From assembly GCF_932276165.1 (NCBI RefSeq), contig NC_064005.1, positions 5,022,001-5,086,000 of the forward strand: 64,000 bases of DNA. Reading direction: 5' to 3'. Shown here one piece after another: positions 1-11,950 of this stretch. Positions within the stretch are counted from its first letter, which is position 1; every line of letters starts with the position of its first letter. The stretch comes from Plutella xylostella (lineage: Eukaryota; Arthropoda; Insecta; Lepidoptera; Plutellidae). A model generated the notes under the pieces. That model was not told the DNA's origin. It did no database searches and worked only from the letters and a program-made list of their open reading frames with translations. The position numbers and the translations under genes are program-made.

Positions 1-1151
1 AATATGTCAGCCTCATCGTAACTTAAATTTAAATTTTACACACTAATTAAACATAATATTTTAAACAATAGTATTAGGTAAATTATTTCTTAGGTCTAGA
101 TATATATTAACAATTTTATAAAGTCTCCTAGCTGTCTCCGACCATGGCATCGCTAGGATGCTATTGTACACACCTACATCAGTACTTGAATGACCAGTCA
201 GTTTAATAGAAAGAGTGAAACAGTAAACATCTCCAGTGAATTGTGAACAATAATACCAGTGTTTTATTTCGAAGACTCAACAGGCTAATATATAGCTACC
301 TCTACGTCAGTGGCATTTCCTCATCTTCCTGAAGAACCAAACAGGTGCAACCGCCACTTCCTTCGCACCGTATAGTAATAGTTCATGAAACGGTCGAAGT
401 GATCCGCACATTTGGTTGGTTATTGGTTATACTTAAAACTACCTGCGCCATCGCGCCAGTTGCTATATTTTGTGACTTCATAATCAAAAGCAACTAATTT
501 ACTTTTGTAGTGTGGATGCAGGGTGCCAGCTTAGTGATCCGAATAACCTTAAAGGGTAGTCCGGATGAAGCCTACATCAGACATATACAGCATAGCCAAG
601 CCAATAAGACCTGTCTTGTACTGAAGCTGGGAATGCGAAAAGGGTCTATTAATAATATTATGATTCACTGACCCCTTTCCGTATCTCAATGTTTTGGCCT
701 TTATCAGTAGTGCTTTGAGTCAGTTTTTCAGAGTATTTGTAAACAAAGGCAGGGCTTAAAGGATGGTTAAAGAAAGAAGATAAGATAATGCTGATGTAAT
801 AATTGCCTCATTGTTTTATGATAGTGGTAGTTTGGAAGTATACCGAAATTCATGTGACAAAATATTAATGTTCTGCAGAAATTAATTGCAATAAGGGTTT
901 TCCTCTATGTGAGTAGTAAACAATCGGCCAGTGGTCACTTGATAAACCTGTCTATGCACAGATTTATACCTCAGCAATATTCACAACAATCCAATACATT
1001 ATTGTTCTTTTTGTCTGCATCATTAACCCAACCTTAACAAGTTACTGTGCGAGCGTGAGGGCAATTACTGTGCGTATGCGACAAAGACAAATATATAAAG
1101 GTCAATGCCCGTTTTTCGCTGTTCCTAGTGACCGTGTATTCTTTATCATCC
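1..1151 (+). other. Intronic sequence upstream of first visible INO80D exon
   Basis: AT-rich sequence with no open frame of convincing length and no splice-bounded coding block. I compared it with the part of INO80D that should precede the exon at 1377 and found no match, so the upstream exons probably lie outside the window. Presumed intron of the + strand gene that follows. Confidence 0.5.
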
Positions 1152-1216
1152 ACCAAAGGTTCCACTCGAGAGAGCCACGTACAGGAACTTTGCCCTCTCT
1201 CAGAATAGAATAGAAT
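1152..1216 (+). repeat. SINE-A 3' fragment
   Basis: The stretch CAAAGGTTCCACTCGAGAG and the following GAATA repeats match, in reverse orientation, the 3' end of the fuller SINE copy at 57,925-58,256. Only the tail is present, with no tRNA-like head. Confidence 0.6.
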
Positions 1217-1358
1217 ATGTATCTCAGCGATAAGGCCGCCTATTGTACATTAGTTCTAGTCTATAAGTATGTTTTTGTATGTCTGATTAATGTGGTGTTC
1301 AATAAAGCAATAGTCTATTCTATTCTATTCTATTCTATTCTATTCTATTCTATTCTAT
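1217..1358 (+). repeat. LINE 3' end with (TATTC)n tail
   Basis: The block begins CAGCGATAAGGCCGCCTATT, runs to TGTTCAATAAAG and ends in about eight tandem TATTC units (1314-1358). A unique 3' region followed by a short tandem tail is typical of non-LTR retrotransposon 3' ends in Lepidoptera (my recollection of the family, not a search). The tail abuts the acceptor of the INO80D exon, which starts only about 19 bases later, so it may act as part of its polypyrimidine tract. Confidence 0.5.
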
Positions 1359-1376
1359 GTATCATCCATTTCGCAG

Positions 1377-4300
1377 GTGAGCACATGGGGTGCGTAGAAG
1401 AGACAATGGCGGAGTCTCGCGGCGCCCGATTAGCCCTGCGCCGCGCCGCGCTCCGCCGCCAGGTGGCGCAGGCCTCGGCCGCCATGAGGCTGCGCGACCG
1501 CCGCGCGCCGCTGCCCGCTGCCGCTATTAAGGTATAGCTATACACGTTGCTGGAGCTGTTTTGTAAAAATGGTACTCTAACCATAGGTCCTAATACTAGA
1601 GTATCTAATACTGATATCAGAGTATCTGATACTGATATCAGAGTATCTGATACTGATATCAGAGTATCTGATACTGATATCAGAGTATCTGATACTGATA
1701 TCAGAGTATCTGATACTGATATCAGAGTATCTGATACTGATATCAGAGTATCTGATACTGATATCAGAGTATCTGATACTGATATCAGAGTATCTGATAC
1801 TGATATGAAAGTATCTGATAATGATATCAGTGTATCTGATATTGAAGAAGAAGCAAATTCTGATGGTCCATGAGGTCGCTCCGCTAGTCGGCAGACAGAA
1901 TAATAACTGATATATTATTGGAATGGATCCTCCGAGTCTATCAATCCATGCGTTTTTTACTCATCTAACATAATATTCTGTATCTTTCTTGCTCAGTAAG
2001 TTTATAGTTGAGAACTAATCCAGATGCCTAATTTCAAGACAGATTACTACCGAATTCGTAGTTTTCGTCAAAAGTCAAGATATAACCTACAAACCGCTAA
2101 ACGTTTATCATTTATCATAACCTCCCACGTCTACAGAAGCAGCTATCATCACCGGGCGCTCGGCTGCCCGCGACCACGGTGAACCAGCTGTTAGCCCTGC
2201 GAGGCATGCCCGCGTTGTTGACGTCACAGGAGCGGAGGGTGCTCAGGTGAATAGACACTTTATGTGTGCTAACTCTATGGTAACTCAGGAGGTTAGGTTA
2301 GAGAGGTCAGGAGGAAAAGTTGTTAATAATGCTAAACACCATAACCCATAAACGTTTAAGTTTTTGTTTGTATCAGATGTCTTTCCCCGTGGAATGGGAT
2401 GTAGGACAAAATTGTATAGTCGCGACATTATCATCTGAGTCGTGGGACTAAAAATATTTTTCTATATCTATCATAGGCATGTGCTATGAGTAAGTGATGT
2501 CCATATTGACGTTTGATGACAACGGCGCTACTATAGTTCTATTTGCGTGTCCGACCTATGACCATGACCTTCCACTCCCCCCAACAGACAATCCGGCTGG
2601 TCGGGCGGCGAGTCGCTGCCCCCCTCCCCCTGCTCTCTCCCCGGCTGCCCCGCCCCCGCGCTGCCGCTCTGCAGCCACTGCTTACCGCACGCGCGGCGCA
2701 GCACGGGGCAGCAGCTGTACGCCGCGTGCGCCGCGCTGTTCGCCGACGGGGACCGCTGCGCCGCGCCCGTGCTGCCCCTGCAGGGACCCACGCCGCTGTG
2801 CGCGCAGCACCAGAGGAAGCGGGTGAGATATAATCTATTCTCTGTGGGGGAGTAAGTACCTGCACCTGGCTCGCTCGAGTGGAACCTTTGTGCATATCCT
2901 CAAGGACTAAACTGCCTTCCTAAGCTTGGACCATTTCCCACCACGCCGGTCCACTGCCAGTTGGTGGGTTCACTCACATACCTAGATGTGCGAAATCTAA
3001 ATATGCAGGTATCCTCACGATTTTTTCCTTCACCGTAAGAGCGATGGCATATATTGTACTTAAGTTAAAAGAACTCATTGGTACATGTCAGCGCCGGGAT
3101 TCGAACCCGGATCTCTGGCGTGAGAAGCGGGCGCTTAGCAGGTGAGACATGTAGTGCTGTTTCTGTCTCTCCCAGTGTGTATAGTGTCCCACGCCGCTGT
3201 GCGCGCCGCACCAGAGGAAGCGGGTGAGATGTATAGCTGTCTCTGTCTCTCCCAGTGTGTATAGTGCTACCCCTGCACGGGCCCACGCCGCTGTGCGCGC
3301 AGCACCAGAGGAAGCGGGTGAGATATACAGCGCTGTCTCTGTCTCTCCCAGTGTGTACTATAGTATCACAGCAGCCACTGCTTGCAGCATGAATTGACAA
3401 ACTTGCACATATGGGAAAGTCTGAAATCCGTTGATGCGGCCTTATGGTAATGAAAATCTGCGTAAAACAAAGCTCAATTAACTATTTTTTACCCACATAA
3501 AAACTTTACATCTGAGTTAAAATTACTAGGGTTCCTCCCCGTTTCGTACAGTCCAGTCCTCTATTCATGCTCCATTTACTAACTAACCACCACCCCTATT
3601 CCAGGACAACTACGACAAGCTGTCTCGCGAGGTGAAGCCCAAGAAGCCGCTGGTGCGGCGCCGCTGGCCGCCGCCGCCGCGCCGCCGCCGCCGCCCGCCG
3701 CTCAAGAAGATCAGTAGTGCGAACCAGAGTTTGTCGGGTGGGTTGCGAGGGTTGTGTTGTATTGGCATATAAAGTGTAGACTATAGACTGCAGAAATCTG
3801 AATATTGCGGCTTAACGGTCTCAGCACATATAAGCGTAACGTAAAGGGATCGCCTCTTTTTCTTCTTTCAACCAGCTCGTGAGCAGAAAGCGAGCTCGTG
3901 AATGCCTGTTTGACAGAAGAAAAAGGCGATCCCTTTACGTTACGCTTTAAATGTGCTGAGACCCCTAAGCCGCGATAATTATGCTGGTTGTGTAGCACTT
4001 CTGGCCGACATTTAAATTTTTTGTGTCATGACACAACCGGTGAAGTGGTTAGTGGCCCTGACTGCTATGCTGAGTATTTGATCTACGGTGGATACACATA
4101 TTTTTACTTGGTTCTTTGTATTGTATGATATTTCCAACCCGTCTGCCAAGTAACCCCCCAGTCTCGGAGAACCCTCATGTGGATTATTGTGGGCTTTGAT
4201 TTTAGTATGATTCATCTACAGACTCTGACTGACAAACTCTTCTGTTTCAGAGCTGAACGTGTGCTCCAACTCGTCCGCGTACGACAGCTCGGAGGAGGCG

Positions 4301-6153
4301 GCGCTCGGCGCGCTCAGCGACTCCGAGTTCATCGCCTCCGCCGCGCACGAACTGGGTCCGTACTCTTCCACATGCATAGCATATGCATCCGTTTCATAAA
4401 ATCAGATACCCGGCCAAATCCTGACTAGGTCACTAGTCACTAATCCCTGAAGAATAGATGGAGGAGTCGCAAGCGAGACACTCACATTTCGTAGTAAATT
4501 GCAGTTTCATGGTAAGCCATTCCGATAATAATGTTGTCTGCCTCTGTCAAGGTGCGCCGAGTTGTACATAAGGTACAGTGAAATACGTTACTTGGGAAGG
4601 CTCTATTCACGCACCCCTAATGAATTGCTTGATTCGCATTTAGTCTCATGGTGATGAAAGGATTCGTCTGCTAGTTTTGTCTTTATCTAATGCTCCAATG
4701 TGCACCAATCTTTGGACGAGGAAACCAGAAAGCCACATAGACAATATTTTTTAATGATGTATATTTTTTTACAGAAGTTGAGCAAGTTCCACCTGACGAC
4801 ATCCTGGACTCCGCAGTGTTGGGCCAGATTCCGGACGAAGCTTTCACGGAGTTCTTCAATCAAGGTAAACTTCCATTTGTTTACCATTGCTTAAGAATGA
4901 GCCTTATTGTCGCTGATGTGACTATTGACCGTACAAGCAGACGCGTTCTGTTACTTGCCGCAACTAGGAATTTCTGACTGCCTAGTGCTCATTGTCCCAC
5001 ACAACTTCATTTGTTTTATTAGCTGCCACAATATGGCCGCTTGGTGAGCGGTCGCTTATGACACTTTGTAACCTTTGTAATAATAGTTTCAATGAGGATC
5101 AGTAACATAACGGAAAAATCCATTTTTGACTATTACATTGCATGTGTTATGATATTCTGAGCACACTTTTTGAATTTATGAAATCCGTCCATAAAGGCCT
5201 TCCTAAGCTTGGACCATTTCCCACCAAGCTAATCCAGTGCGGGTTGGTGGGTTCACATAGCTTCATATAGATATACATGAAGCCATTATCGATTGAAAAA
5301 AAACTGGAAAAAGATTAATAAAACTATAGGTTAACTTAAAAAAACTCTTGTTTCCAGCGGAAGGTGGCGCCACGTTCGCGGAGAGCTCGGAGCTGGCGCG
5401 CGCGCTGGAGGCCGTGCTGGACGAGCGCGCGCTCGACTCGCTCGCCGACAGCCTGCAGCCCGGCACCAAGGTATGTGCTCCACTAACAAAACACTGTTGA
5501 TGACCGAATGGCACAGCCACAGGGTTTTCCAAGAACAGAAGTTAGCTTAGAATGATGATTTATATCACCTCCTGCCGGCTTGACGTTAACTTATGGGACA
5601 CCCTGTATACTGACGGTATCACCAGCCAATGCACATCTTCGATGACCGGATGGCGATCAGTGACGCTCTGACTGATTGCTGTGCCGAGGGTCTTAGGTTC
5701 GATTCTCGTCGATGGCCAGTAGCCCACCACCAAGATATGTGCTTCACCTACATCATCAGACCCAGGTATACAGGGTGTCCCTTTAATAGTGGACCAACGG
5801 AAAAGGGTGACTCAGGTGGTATCCACTATACTTCATCACCACCCTCAACATCAGCCAATAATAGTTCTAGAACTTTCTTAACCAACCACAACTGGTTATG
5901 GCTGCCTGGCCTGCCTGTAAGTATAGCGGACGCGAGCTACAATTTAAAATTTTAATTACAGGCAGGCGGTGCAACCATAGCCAGTATTGGTTAAGAAAGC
6001 ATGCCTGAAAAACATTTTGAAATTATTTACAATTAGTAGACATTTTCAGATTGTTAGATTAGTATCTGGTGAATAAAGGAATACTTTTCTATTATATTCT
6101 AGATGCAGGTGTCTTCTGTTGGTGTGGAGATGTCATCAGGCGTGTCGTCATAA
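1377..6153 (+). CDS. INO80D: INO80 complex subunit D, C-terminal eight exons
   Basis: Coding exons by reading frame and splice sites: 1377-1531, 2137-2246, 2588-2822, 3605-3737, 4251-4355, 4775-4864, 5358-5470 and 6103-6153 (stop TAA). Every junction has AG/GT borders and compatible phase, giving about 330 residues. INO80D is an accessory subunit of the INO80 ATP-dependent nucleosome remodeller and acts in the nucleus. Identity rests on order and motifs shared with vertebrate INO80D: a basic helix (MAESRGARLALRR); a C3Hc3H zinc domain in exon 3 (CSLPGCPAPALPLCSHC, then CAALFADGDRC and PLCAQH; FADG-x2-C is diagnostic); a K/R/P-rich nuclear segment in exon 4; then acidic motifs PDDILDS, PDEAFTEFF and ELARALEAV. 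KANSL2 shares the zinc domain but not FADG or these acidic motifs. The protein is much shorter after the acidic motifs than vertebrate INO80D, ending with a 16-residue last exon. N-terminal exons lie outside the window. Confidence 0.88.
1598..1846 (+). repeat. 21-bp minisatellite in INO80D intron
   Basis: Ten near-identical units of consensus AGAGTATCTGATACTGATAT+C (21 bp) from 1598 to 1807, then two diverged units. Because 21 is divisible by three, one frame stays open from 1547 to 1873 and reads as RVSDTDI repeats. It lies between INO80D exons 1377-1531 and 2137-2246. A stop follows the upstream donor, and the one acceptor-like site (AG at 1585-1586) would join exon 1 in a frame that hits a stop, so I treat it as non-coding. 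Confidence 0.9.
2832..3140 (-). repeat. SINE-A insertion at INO80D exon 3 donor
   Basis: A tRNA-derived SINE in reverse orientation. The box B region (GATTCGAACCC on +) and body match the copies at 57,925 and 63,922. The 5' tRNA head is truncated. It is flanked by a 10-bp duplication, GGTGAGATAT (2822-2831) and GGTGAGACAT (3141-3150), one mismatch, so the insertion occurred within 10 bp of the 5' splice site and copied that site to the far side. Confidence 0.8.
3151..3365 (+). repeat. Tandem duplications of INO80D exon 3/intron border
   Basis: Two further copies of the exon 3 end plus intron start. Each carries CCACGCCGCTGTGCGCG, AGAGGAAGCGG and the donor GTGAGA (borders at 3223/3224 and 3317/3318), followed by CTGTCTCTGTCTCTCCCAG. 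With the functional copy at 2822/2823 this makes a triplication; the first copy is the one split by the SINE. The CTCTCCCAG runs at about 3167-3175 and 3247-3255 look like acceptors, creating pseudo-exons 3176-3223 and 3256-3317, both with an early in-frame TAG if joined in phase 0. Confidence 0.85.
3807..3973. mobile_element. Palindromic MITE in INO80D intron
   Basis: About 60-bp terminal inverted repeats starting GCGGCTTA and containing GTCTCAGCACAT and GCGTAACGTAAAGGGATCGC on both arms, with a loop of roughly 45 bp. No coding capacity. Superfamily not assigned because no clear target duplication is visible. Confidence 0.8.
4028..4125 (+). repeat. Degenerate SINE-B tRNA-like head
   Basis: ACCGGTGAAGTGGTTAGTGG and CCCTGACTGCTATGCTGA resemble the A-box half of the SINE-B copies at 12.4 and 62.7 kb. 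Heavily mutated; no intact B box. Confidence 0.4.
5197..5262 (-). repeat. SINE-A internal fragment
   Basis: GGCCTTCCTAAGCTTGGACC and GTGCGGGTTGGTGGGTTCAC are shared with SINE-A copies at 2832 and 57,925. Only the middle of the element is present. Confidence 0.6.
5638..5722 (+). repeat. Degenerate SINE-B tRNA-like head
   Basis: GATGACCGGATGGCGATCAG followed 30-40 bases later by a B-box-like GGTTCGATTC. This is the tRNA-like layout of SINE-B, but diverged. Intronic in INO80D. Confidence 0.45.
5873..5999. mobile_element. Inverted-repeat MITE in last INO80D intron
   Basis: Arms CTTTCTTAACCAA... and its reverse complement TTGGTTAAGAAAG enclose a second matched segment, CTGCCTGTAA/TTACAGGCAG; total 127 bp. 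The arms pair imperfectly over about 45 bp. It sits about 100 bp before the acceptor of the last INO80D exon (6103). Confidence 0.65.
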
Positions 6154-8325
6154 CACTATTTATTAACAGTAAAGTTGTAGTAAGCTAAGCTAAACTCTAT
6201 GTATAATACAATTCAGAACAAATTCGTTTTAGCCGAGTTCGTATCATTTCTTCATGCTTTAAGTTTGTATAACACTTTGTTTAAGTTTAGAAAGGGATTA
6301 ATTTAAGATGTATAATGATGAATGTTTTGGTCTCGCATAGATTGTTTGTATGGAGGTTGTTGTTGGTAATACAGCAGTTTGGTTGCTGTTTGGTTGTGTA
6401 CCTTGTCAGACTCACAAACCGCTGATATTCTAATTTAATTTGAATCTATGCGGACTTCTTCGACAGCTCATTAGAAAACCTAGTGGTTTGGTACCGTGTG
6501 TGCCACTGTTCTATTATCGCCACCATTTATCTATGAATGATTAAGTTCTTTTTAAATGAGCTTTTATAAAACTTCTATTTGGTGATTTGTGGATTGACAA
6601 GGCACAAAAGTGTCTACCGTTTAATGAAGCTCACTGTACAATATGACGTTAAAGTATGGCCTATGGTGGATTAGAGAAGTTGGTATAGGTTGGTACTTTT
6701 TTGTGTAGGTGACTTTGTCGGGTCAAAATTAATAGCTCTTTGATAATATTGACAATATCCACATGTGAACTTTGACTTACATGTGTGTACGGGTAGTTTT
6801 ACCGTTCAGATTATACTTATTGTGGATCTAAATTACGGATAGTAAGTTAATTAATTGAATAAAGCCTATAAGATGTTAGGAAAAAGTCACACAAGCGGGT
6901 GATTTATTCCATGAAATACAGATCACTTTCGAAAAATATTGTCGATTCAAGATGGCGGAGGGCCAGTGCATGCCCTTCAGGTCTTTCAATAATAAAATGA
7001 CAGCATGTTTACTTTACATTTTGTTGGGTACGTCTCATATTGTATTCCACTAAGTATAATCCGTGCAGTAATAATGGTAGTAAATGTGTATTTATTGTGA
7101 AATTGTTCAGAGATTGTTGAAATAATTGTAAATGGTATGTGTAAAGTTATGAAATTGTGTAATTGAATGTAAAGAACAAAACTGTAAAAACAAGTGTAGG
7201 AACTGGCTCGTGATCGTCACCAAAAGTTTACTATAATACTTATAACCTGTTTCAGACATTGAAATGTGACAGCTAAGGGCCAAGAGTAGGTTTTTCTTAA
7301 CCTATCGAGCTGTGAAAATCGACTCGAACTTGTATGGCGCGGATCTAGTGCAGCGTGTGTACCGCATTCGCACTTCCCATATGTCTAATTTTTATGGAAA
7401 GAGCGGTCTTGTTTATTAATTTGAATCCATGTTACTAAACCATAATCAAGTAATCGTCTAATAACGCAGAATTTACTACGGGATTTATAAGAAAAAAACT
7501 AAGTTGTCACATTACACAATAGATGAAACAGATTATAAGTGGGTTTGGGTACGGTAAGTAATTTAGTATAATAATTATAGTTTCGTTGCTAATAAGGATT
7601 CTCATTTAATGTTTAATGTTTCGTGTCCCGTGCGGCTGACGTCGCAGATCAATATTTTTTATGATTATTATGTTCCTATAAATATTTTTTTCGTGATTTG
7701 TGGCTGGTGAGTACTGTATTGTAGGTTCTTGGTAGGTTCTCAGGATAACGATTCAGAGTGACAGAGTTCTACTGGAACTCGAATGCTTAGTCCATGGTTG
7801 GGTTTATTTAGGAAATTTTCGCTATCTTGGTCAAAATGAGTCGATTAAAGTATGCAAATTAAACATTCTGATTCAAAATTACTTATTTATATTCTTAGCT
7901 CTTGGCAATGTCATACATAGTAAAATAGCTTCATTAAAGTAATTGAAAAAGTACAGTGTGCAAATAAACTTTTAAGACAAGATTCTAAAGTGGGGACATA
8001 TCAGATATCATTACATTTATGTATATTTTTTGAGATGGCATGCGATATTCTCTGTCTATAAATACGTTCCATTTTTTTTGCTAATATCATTAAACCCCTG
8101 GATGATAATTTTAAAACTTACTATAATACTAACTCTAAGCTTTAGTATCTGCATTAAAATGCTAGAAACGTGCAGTGATTAAAAATACGCTTAATTTCTC
8201 AATTTATTGTACCTGCTATTAGTTTTGTGACATTTTATACGAAACGCAAGCCAGCTTAGTCTTTATATTGATTATTATGTATGTATTGTAATTTAAAATA
8301 AAGTAAACAAGCTAGGTTATTTAGT
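6154..8325 (+). other. INO80D: INO80D 3' UTR (length inferred)
   Basis: Sequence after the stop codon is AT-rich and free of ORFs. AATAAA hexamers occur at 6858-6863, 7963-7968 and 8297-8302. The last is followed by AT-rich sequence and is my preferred end, but shorter alternatives are possible. Transcript ends were not observed. Confidence 0.45.
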
Positions 8326-9050
8326 TTCCTTTTCTAAAGATATCTATATTCGTGTCAATAAGAGATTATCCGAATTAGTGAAATGAATTTGCACAATCGG
8401 TTACGCAGTTACTCTAGATTTAGTATTGCAATATCTGCACTTTTTCAATTATACATGGTTGATATTATGAAATTAGGAGATTGCTGGAAAAAAACTTGAT
8501 GTGTAAAAGCTGATGTTATGTACATGTATCATAGAGAGCCAAGTACTGCAATCCCGAATTAATACGATTAATTTTGATAATAACAGACGATTCTCTTTGG
8601 TTTGTATTTGATCTTGAGAAGCGCCCCTGTCGGTTTATATTTGGAACTAATAAAAAGCCAACAAACTCCGTTTTACCGCTTATCGAAGAACCTATCGACA
8701 TTGTCAATTATTCGGGATCGCAGTACGTTTAAAAGAAAAAATATCCAATATGTACTGTACGCTAGAAATTATTGTTTTTGAAGCTCTTATCAACGAAGGT
8801 CTCCTATTCTACCATATATCTTTAAACTATTTGGACTGTAACTAATATCTTGCCTATTTGACTGTTTTAATTATTCAACCTAATCAATAACGATGGGGCT
8901 GATCTGTCTTCGAAATAGGCGACTATTTCGAAGTCGATTATTTCCCTTAACATTCTCTATTCATTACTCCTTTTGGAACTTGAAAAAAAAACGAGTAAAT
9001 GTACACATCTGCTAAAGTTCCGTTTCTATTACATCGTGACATTGCCCTTA
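8326..9050. other. Intergenic, nothing recognised
   Basis: AT-rich sequence between the likely 3' end of INO80D and the first of several hairpin MITEs. The 62-63 codon frames on the - strand here have no family resemblance or splice context and are taken as chance. Confidence 0.4.
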
Positions 9051-9200
9051 TTATACTTTGTGAAATATAGCATGAGCCCTGTGACGTTTGATTGACAGAT
9101 CTTGCTAAATAAAGTTGGGTTTCCCTTGAAAGCAAAGAAGTGAGAAATAAAATGATTTGACAGCTGTCACAGGGCTCATGCTATATTTTACAAAGTATAA
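9051..9200. mobile_element. Hairpin MITE
   Basis: Arms TTATACTTTGTGAAATATAG and CATGAGCCCTGTGAC are repeated inverted at the other end, with only a few mismatches over about 35 bp; total 150 bp. A half copy of the same family is at 43,699-43,740. Confidence 0.75.
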
Positions 9201-9389
9201 TGTAGTGCTATAAGTATAAGCTGGCTCTGAATCCAGCAGTTATTGTAAGATAGTTGTACGTAGACACGCAGAACGGTAGAGGTTCAATTCGTTGTTGTAA
9301 ATTGTAAATTGTGGGGACTGGAGAGAGAAACTGCTACCTCGATCGATGCCTGATAGATGTTCGCTGTTGTTTGATGTTCGTATACTTGG

Positions 9390-9693
9390 CACACCATCGA
9401 TTTGACACTTCGAAACGATATTCGAATACCGTTGAAATGTATGGGAATTTACAGGAATTTAGTGACGTTTGAATTTGTGAGTACATAAATTGCGTGAGAG
9501 AGCCTATGTATGTGGCCTCGCACTAGGCCCTCTGTACGGTTAGCACAAGTTTTCCCATTTGCGTTGGTAATTGAGTAAACAATGTTGCTGATAGTTTCCG
9601 CTAGAGGCGTCACTGTTCGTGTGAAAACTGTAAACTATCAAAAATTTATCAAGACGGATTCGGTCGTAGATTCGAAGTGTCACATTGGTCGGT
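9390..9693. mobile_element. Possible MITE with inverted ends
   Basis: CACACCATCGATTTGACACTTCGAA at the left is matched, with several changes, by the reverse complement of TTCGAAGTGTCACATTGGTC near 9675-9693. About 300 bp, non-coding. Arms too diverged for certainty. Confidence 0.4.
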
Positions 9694-10453
9694 GCGCTAA
9701 CTGATGTTGTAAATATTCAATGGAAACGGTTTCGTCACCTTTTGATGTGTTTAACAAGTCTAAGTAAAAGTGACAATTGGCTGCCTGAGCAAACGGTTTA
9801 TTGTTTTATAGTAATCATAGGAACTAGACCACCACCATTTATGTGTACTCAGTTTTGCACGAGAGTTTTGTGACATTGTGTTTTTACATTGCAAAAGTTG
9901 GGATGGGCAAAGGCTAATAATAATTAAACATAACAACATATTTGAAATTAAAATAATTTCATCTTCATTCTGATACTCATAAATTATCTATGTTTATCCT
10001 CTTTAACTATCTGTAAATATGTATTTTTTAAACAGGTGCATTGAGATTGGTATGAGAAACAAGTGATTGTATCTTACAGTTCCATACTCTATTTTCGTAT
10101 AAACTTGCAAGCCACCCTGTATTATACAAAACATCTAAAACTCTAAAATAAATAACAAATGATTAGCAATTAACTTCTAAAAAATGTCTAAAAAGTCAAC
10201 TATGAGTAAGTTTGCATTTTGCCCCGCTCGGCCCATCCCAATAATATTAAATTTATCTGAGTGGACTTTGTATATCAACCGGCTTGTATTGCCAATATAC
10301 AATCTATACATACTTACCTATTTATTGATAATCTCTGTGTACATTATTGTAATTAAATTACCTTCGTTTAATGATAGTAGTGACTGATATGTAATAGGTA
10401 TTAGGTGGCCCGAAGTTCTGTAAAGTTTAGTTTTACCTTTGCACTGAGGACAG

Positions 10454-10790
10454 ACTAATTCACTCTTGACGATGACTGGAACTTAAATTCTAACGCATTT
10501 ACAATGATTTTATGATATTTACCAAGCTTTGCTTTTTTTTAGTAACTCAACAACAAGAAGTACGCAATATCGGGTTTGGTTACTTCCGTTAGTACCATTG
10601 CATTCAGTTAACCATCAGTGTTGCTAGTTCAACTACCTAGATGGCGTTACTAAAAGACACCAAATAAAAGCAAAAGCCATTGTGGTCGCAGTGTGAAATG
10701 TGCCTTATGGGCTCATAAAATCATTATTCAAACGAGATAAGAACGCAATTACCAAATTGAGTTAACGTCGTCAAGAGTAAAATTAGCCGA
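10454..10790. mobile_element. Possible MITE with inverted ends
   Basis: CTAATTCACTCTTGACGATG on the left pairs with CGTCGTCAAGAGTAAAATTAG on the right, and a second block ATGATTTTATGA is shared inverted further in. About 340 bp, no ORF. The flanking 9,700-10,450 holds nothing I can name. Confidence 0.45.
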
Positions 10791-11187
10791 TGGAAGTTAA
10801 TGTTAAAAATACAATGAGAACAGACGATAAAACAGAATTCACCGTAGAAGGTTTGCGTTGTATAATAAATTAGAGAAACGTAAATGTGTAAGTAGCAAGT
10901 GAGCCTTCTTCAGTAGGTTTCTGTGAAGCAGTGGTCTGCTTAAAGCAATATATCTCCATTTCACCCACTAGGTGCCCGTACGATTTTATATGATGCATTT
11001 AAACAAACAATTTGTAAAAGTAATAAAGGAAACTACAATGACGACACGTGTCTTTCATTTTTAACTTGCTTTGGTTTTCCTTCGTTATATTCGCCGACCT
11101 TAGGCAGACAGTTGTGGTTAAGTGAGAAAGGACGAGGACAGAGTGTTGATGATGATGATTACCCTGGCCCAATATAAATGCAAATTT

Positions 11188-11421
11188 TACACTTACGGGC
11201 AATGAAAAGGTGCCACTGAAGAAAGTACCAAATTACTCCTAAACGGAAAAGGCTAGCTTAATACCGCCTTCTGCACTATTGAGGTACATTTAACAGTGCA
11301 GGATATTACCAGCTAAAAACGATAATATTTTGTTTAAATTTTAAATTAATTCATTGAAAAAATTGTTGTCGTTTGGTATCGGCATTTTGTGACTGGAACT
11401 TTTTCATTGCCCGTAAGTGTA
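11188..11421. mobile_element. MITE with TACACTTACGGGC termini
   Basis: The outer inverted repeat TACACTTACGGGCAATGAAA is perfect for 20 bp on both sides, followed by an imperfect continuation (CAGTCACAA region). 234 bp, non-coding. A related pair of ends sits at 62,338-62,393. Confidence 0.75.
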
Positions 11422-11802
11422 TTTATCTCTTACACAACTTAGTACAGGGTATGTATTATGTATATCTAATAAAAGTTTAGTCATCTAGATATATTATCTC
11501 CGATCGGTATTACAGTTGAATAAACCGACAATAACTAAAGTGCACCGATGGCGGCGACAAGGTTGCAAGTAATAAATAAAAGCGAGTCAAATTATGAGGA
11601 TATCCCGCTGAACTAGAGATATGGGACTTGGTCACATTAACACGTGCACGGTATTGGCACACTTCCCTGGCTGCATGAGTGAAGGCAATATACAGATTAT
11701 TTTAGTCGTGTCACACCTACATAGAACACCTTTCGATATTATGCAGCTTGAGTGTTGAGTTCAAATACCTACGTACCTAATATGTGTACCTACTTTTAGG
11801 TG

Positions 11803-11950
11803 GAATTTCACCAAACGCTAAACCACGCTAAACGTATTTAGTAGCCTGTCATATGTCTGTCAGTTAGTACAAAATGTATTTAAAATGTTATTTAAATACT
11901 ATTTTAGGTATATATATACCTACGCTTAGCGTTTGGTAAAAGTTACCCTT
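11803..11950. mobile_element. Small inverted-repeat element
   Basis: TTTCACCAAACGCTAA near the left end and TTAGCGTTTGGTAAAA near the right end form inverted termini around an AT-rich centre of about 100 bp. No ORF. Confidence 0.5.

Noticed and set aside
1598..1846. CRISPR-like regular repeats
   Set aside because: Head-to-tail units without spacers in a eukaryotic intron: a minisatellite.
2494..2895. Multiple overlapping frames on both strands
   Set aside because: Shadows of the INO80D zinc-finger exon 2588-2822, whose own frame is fixed by its neighbours.
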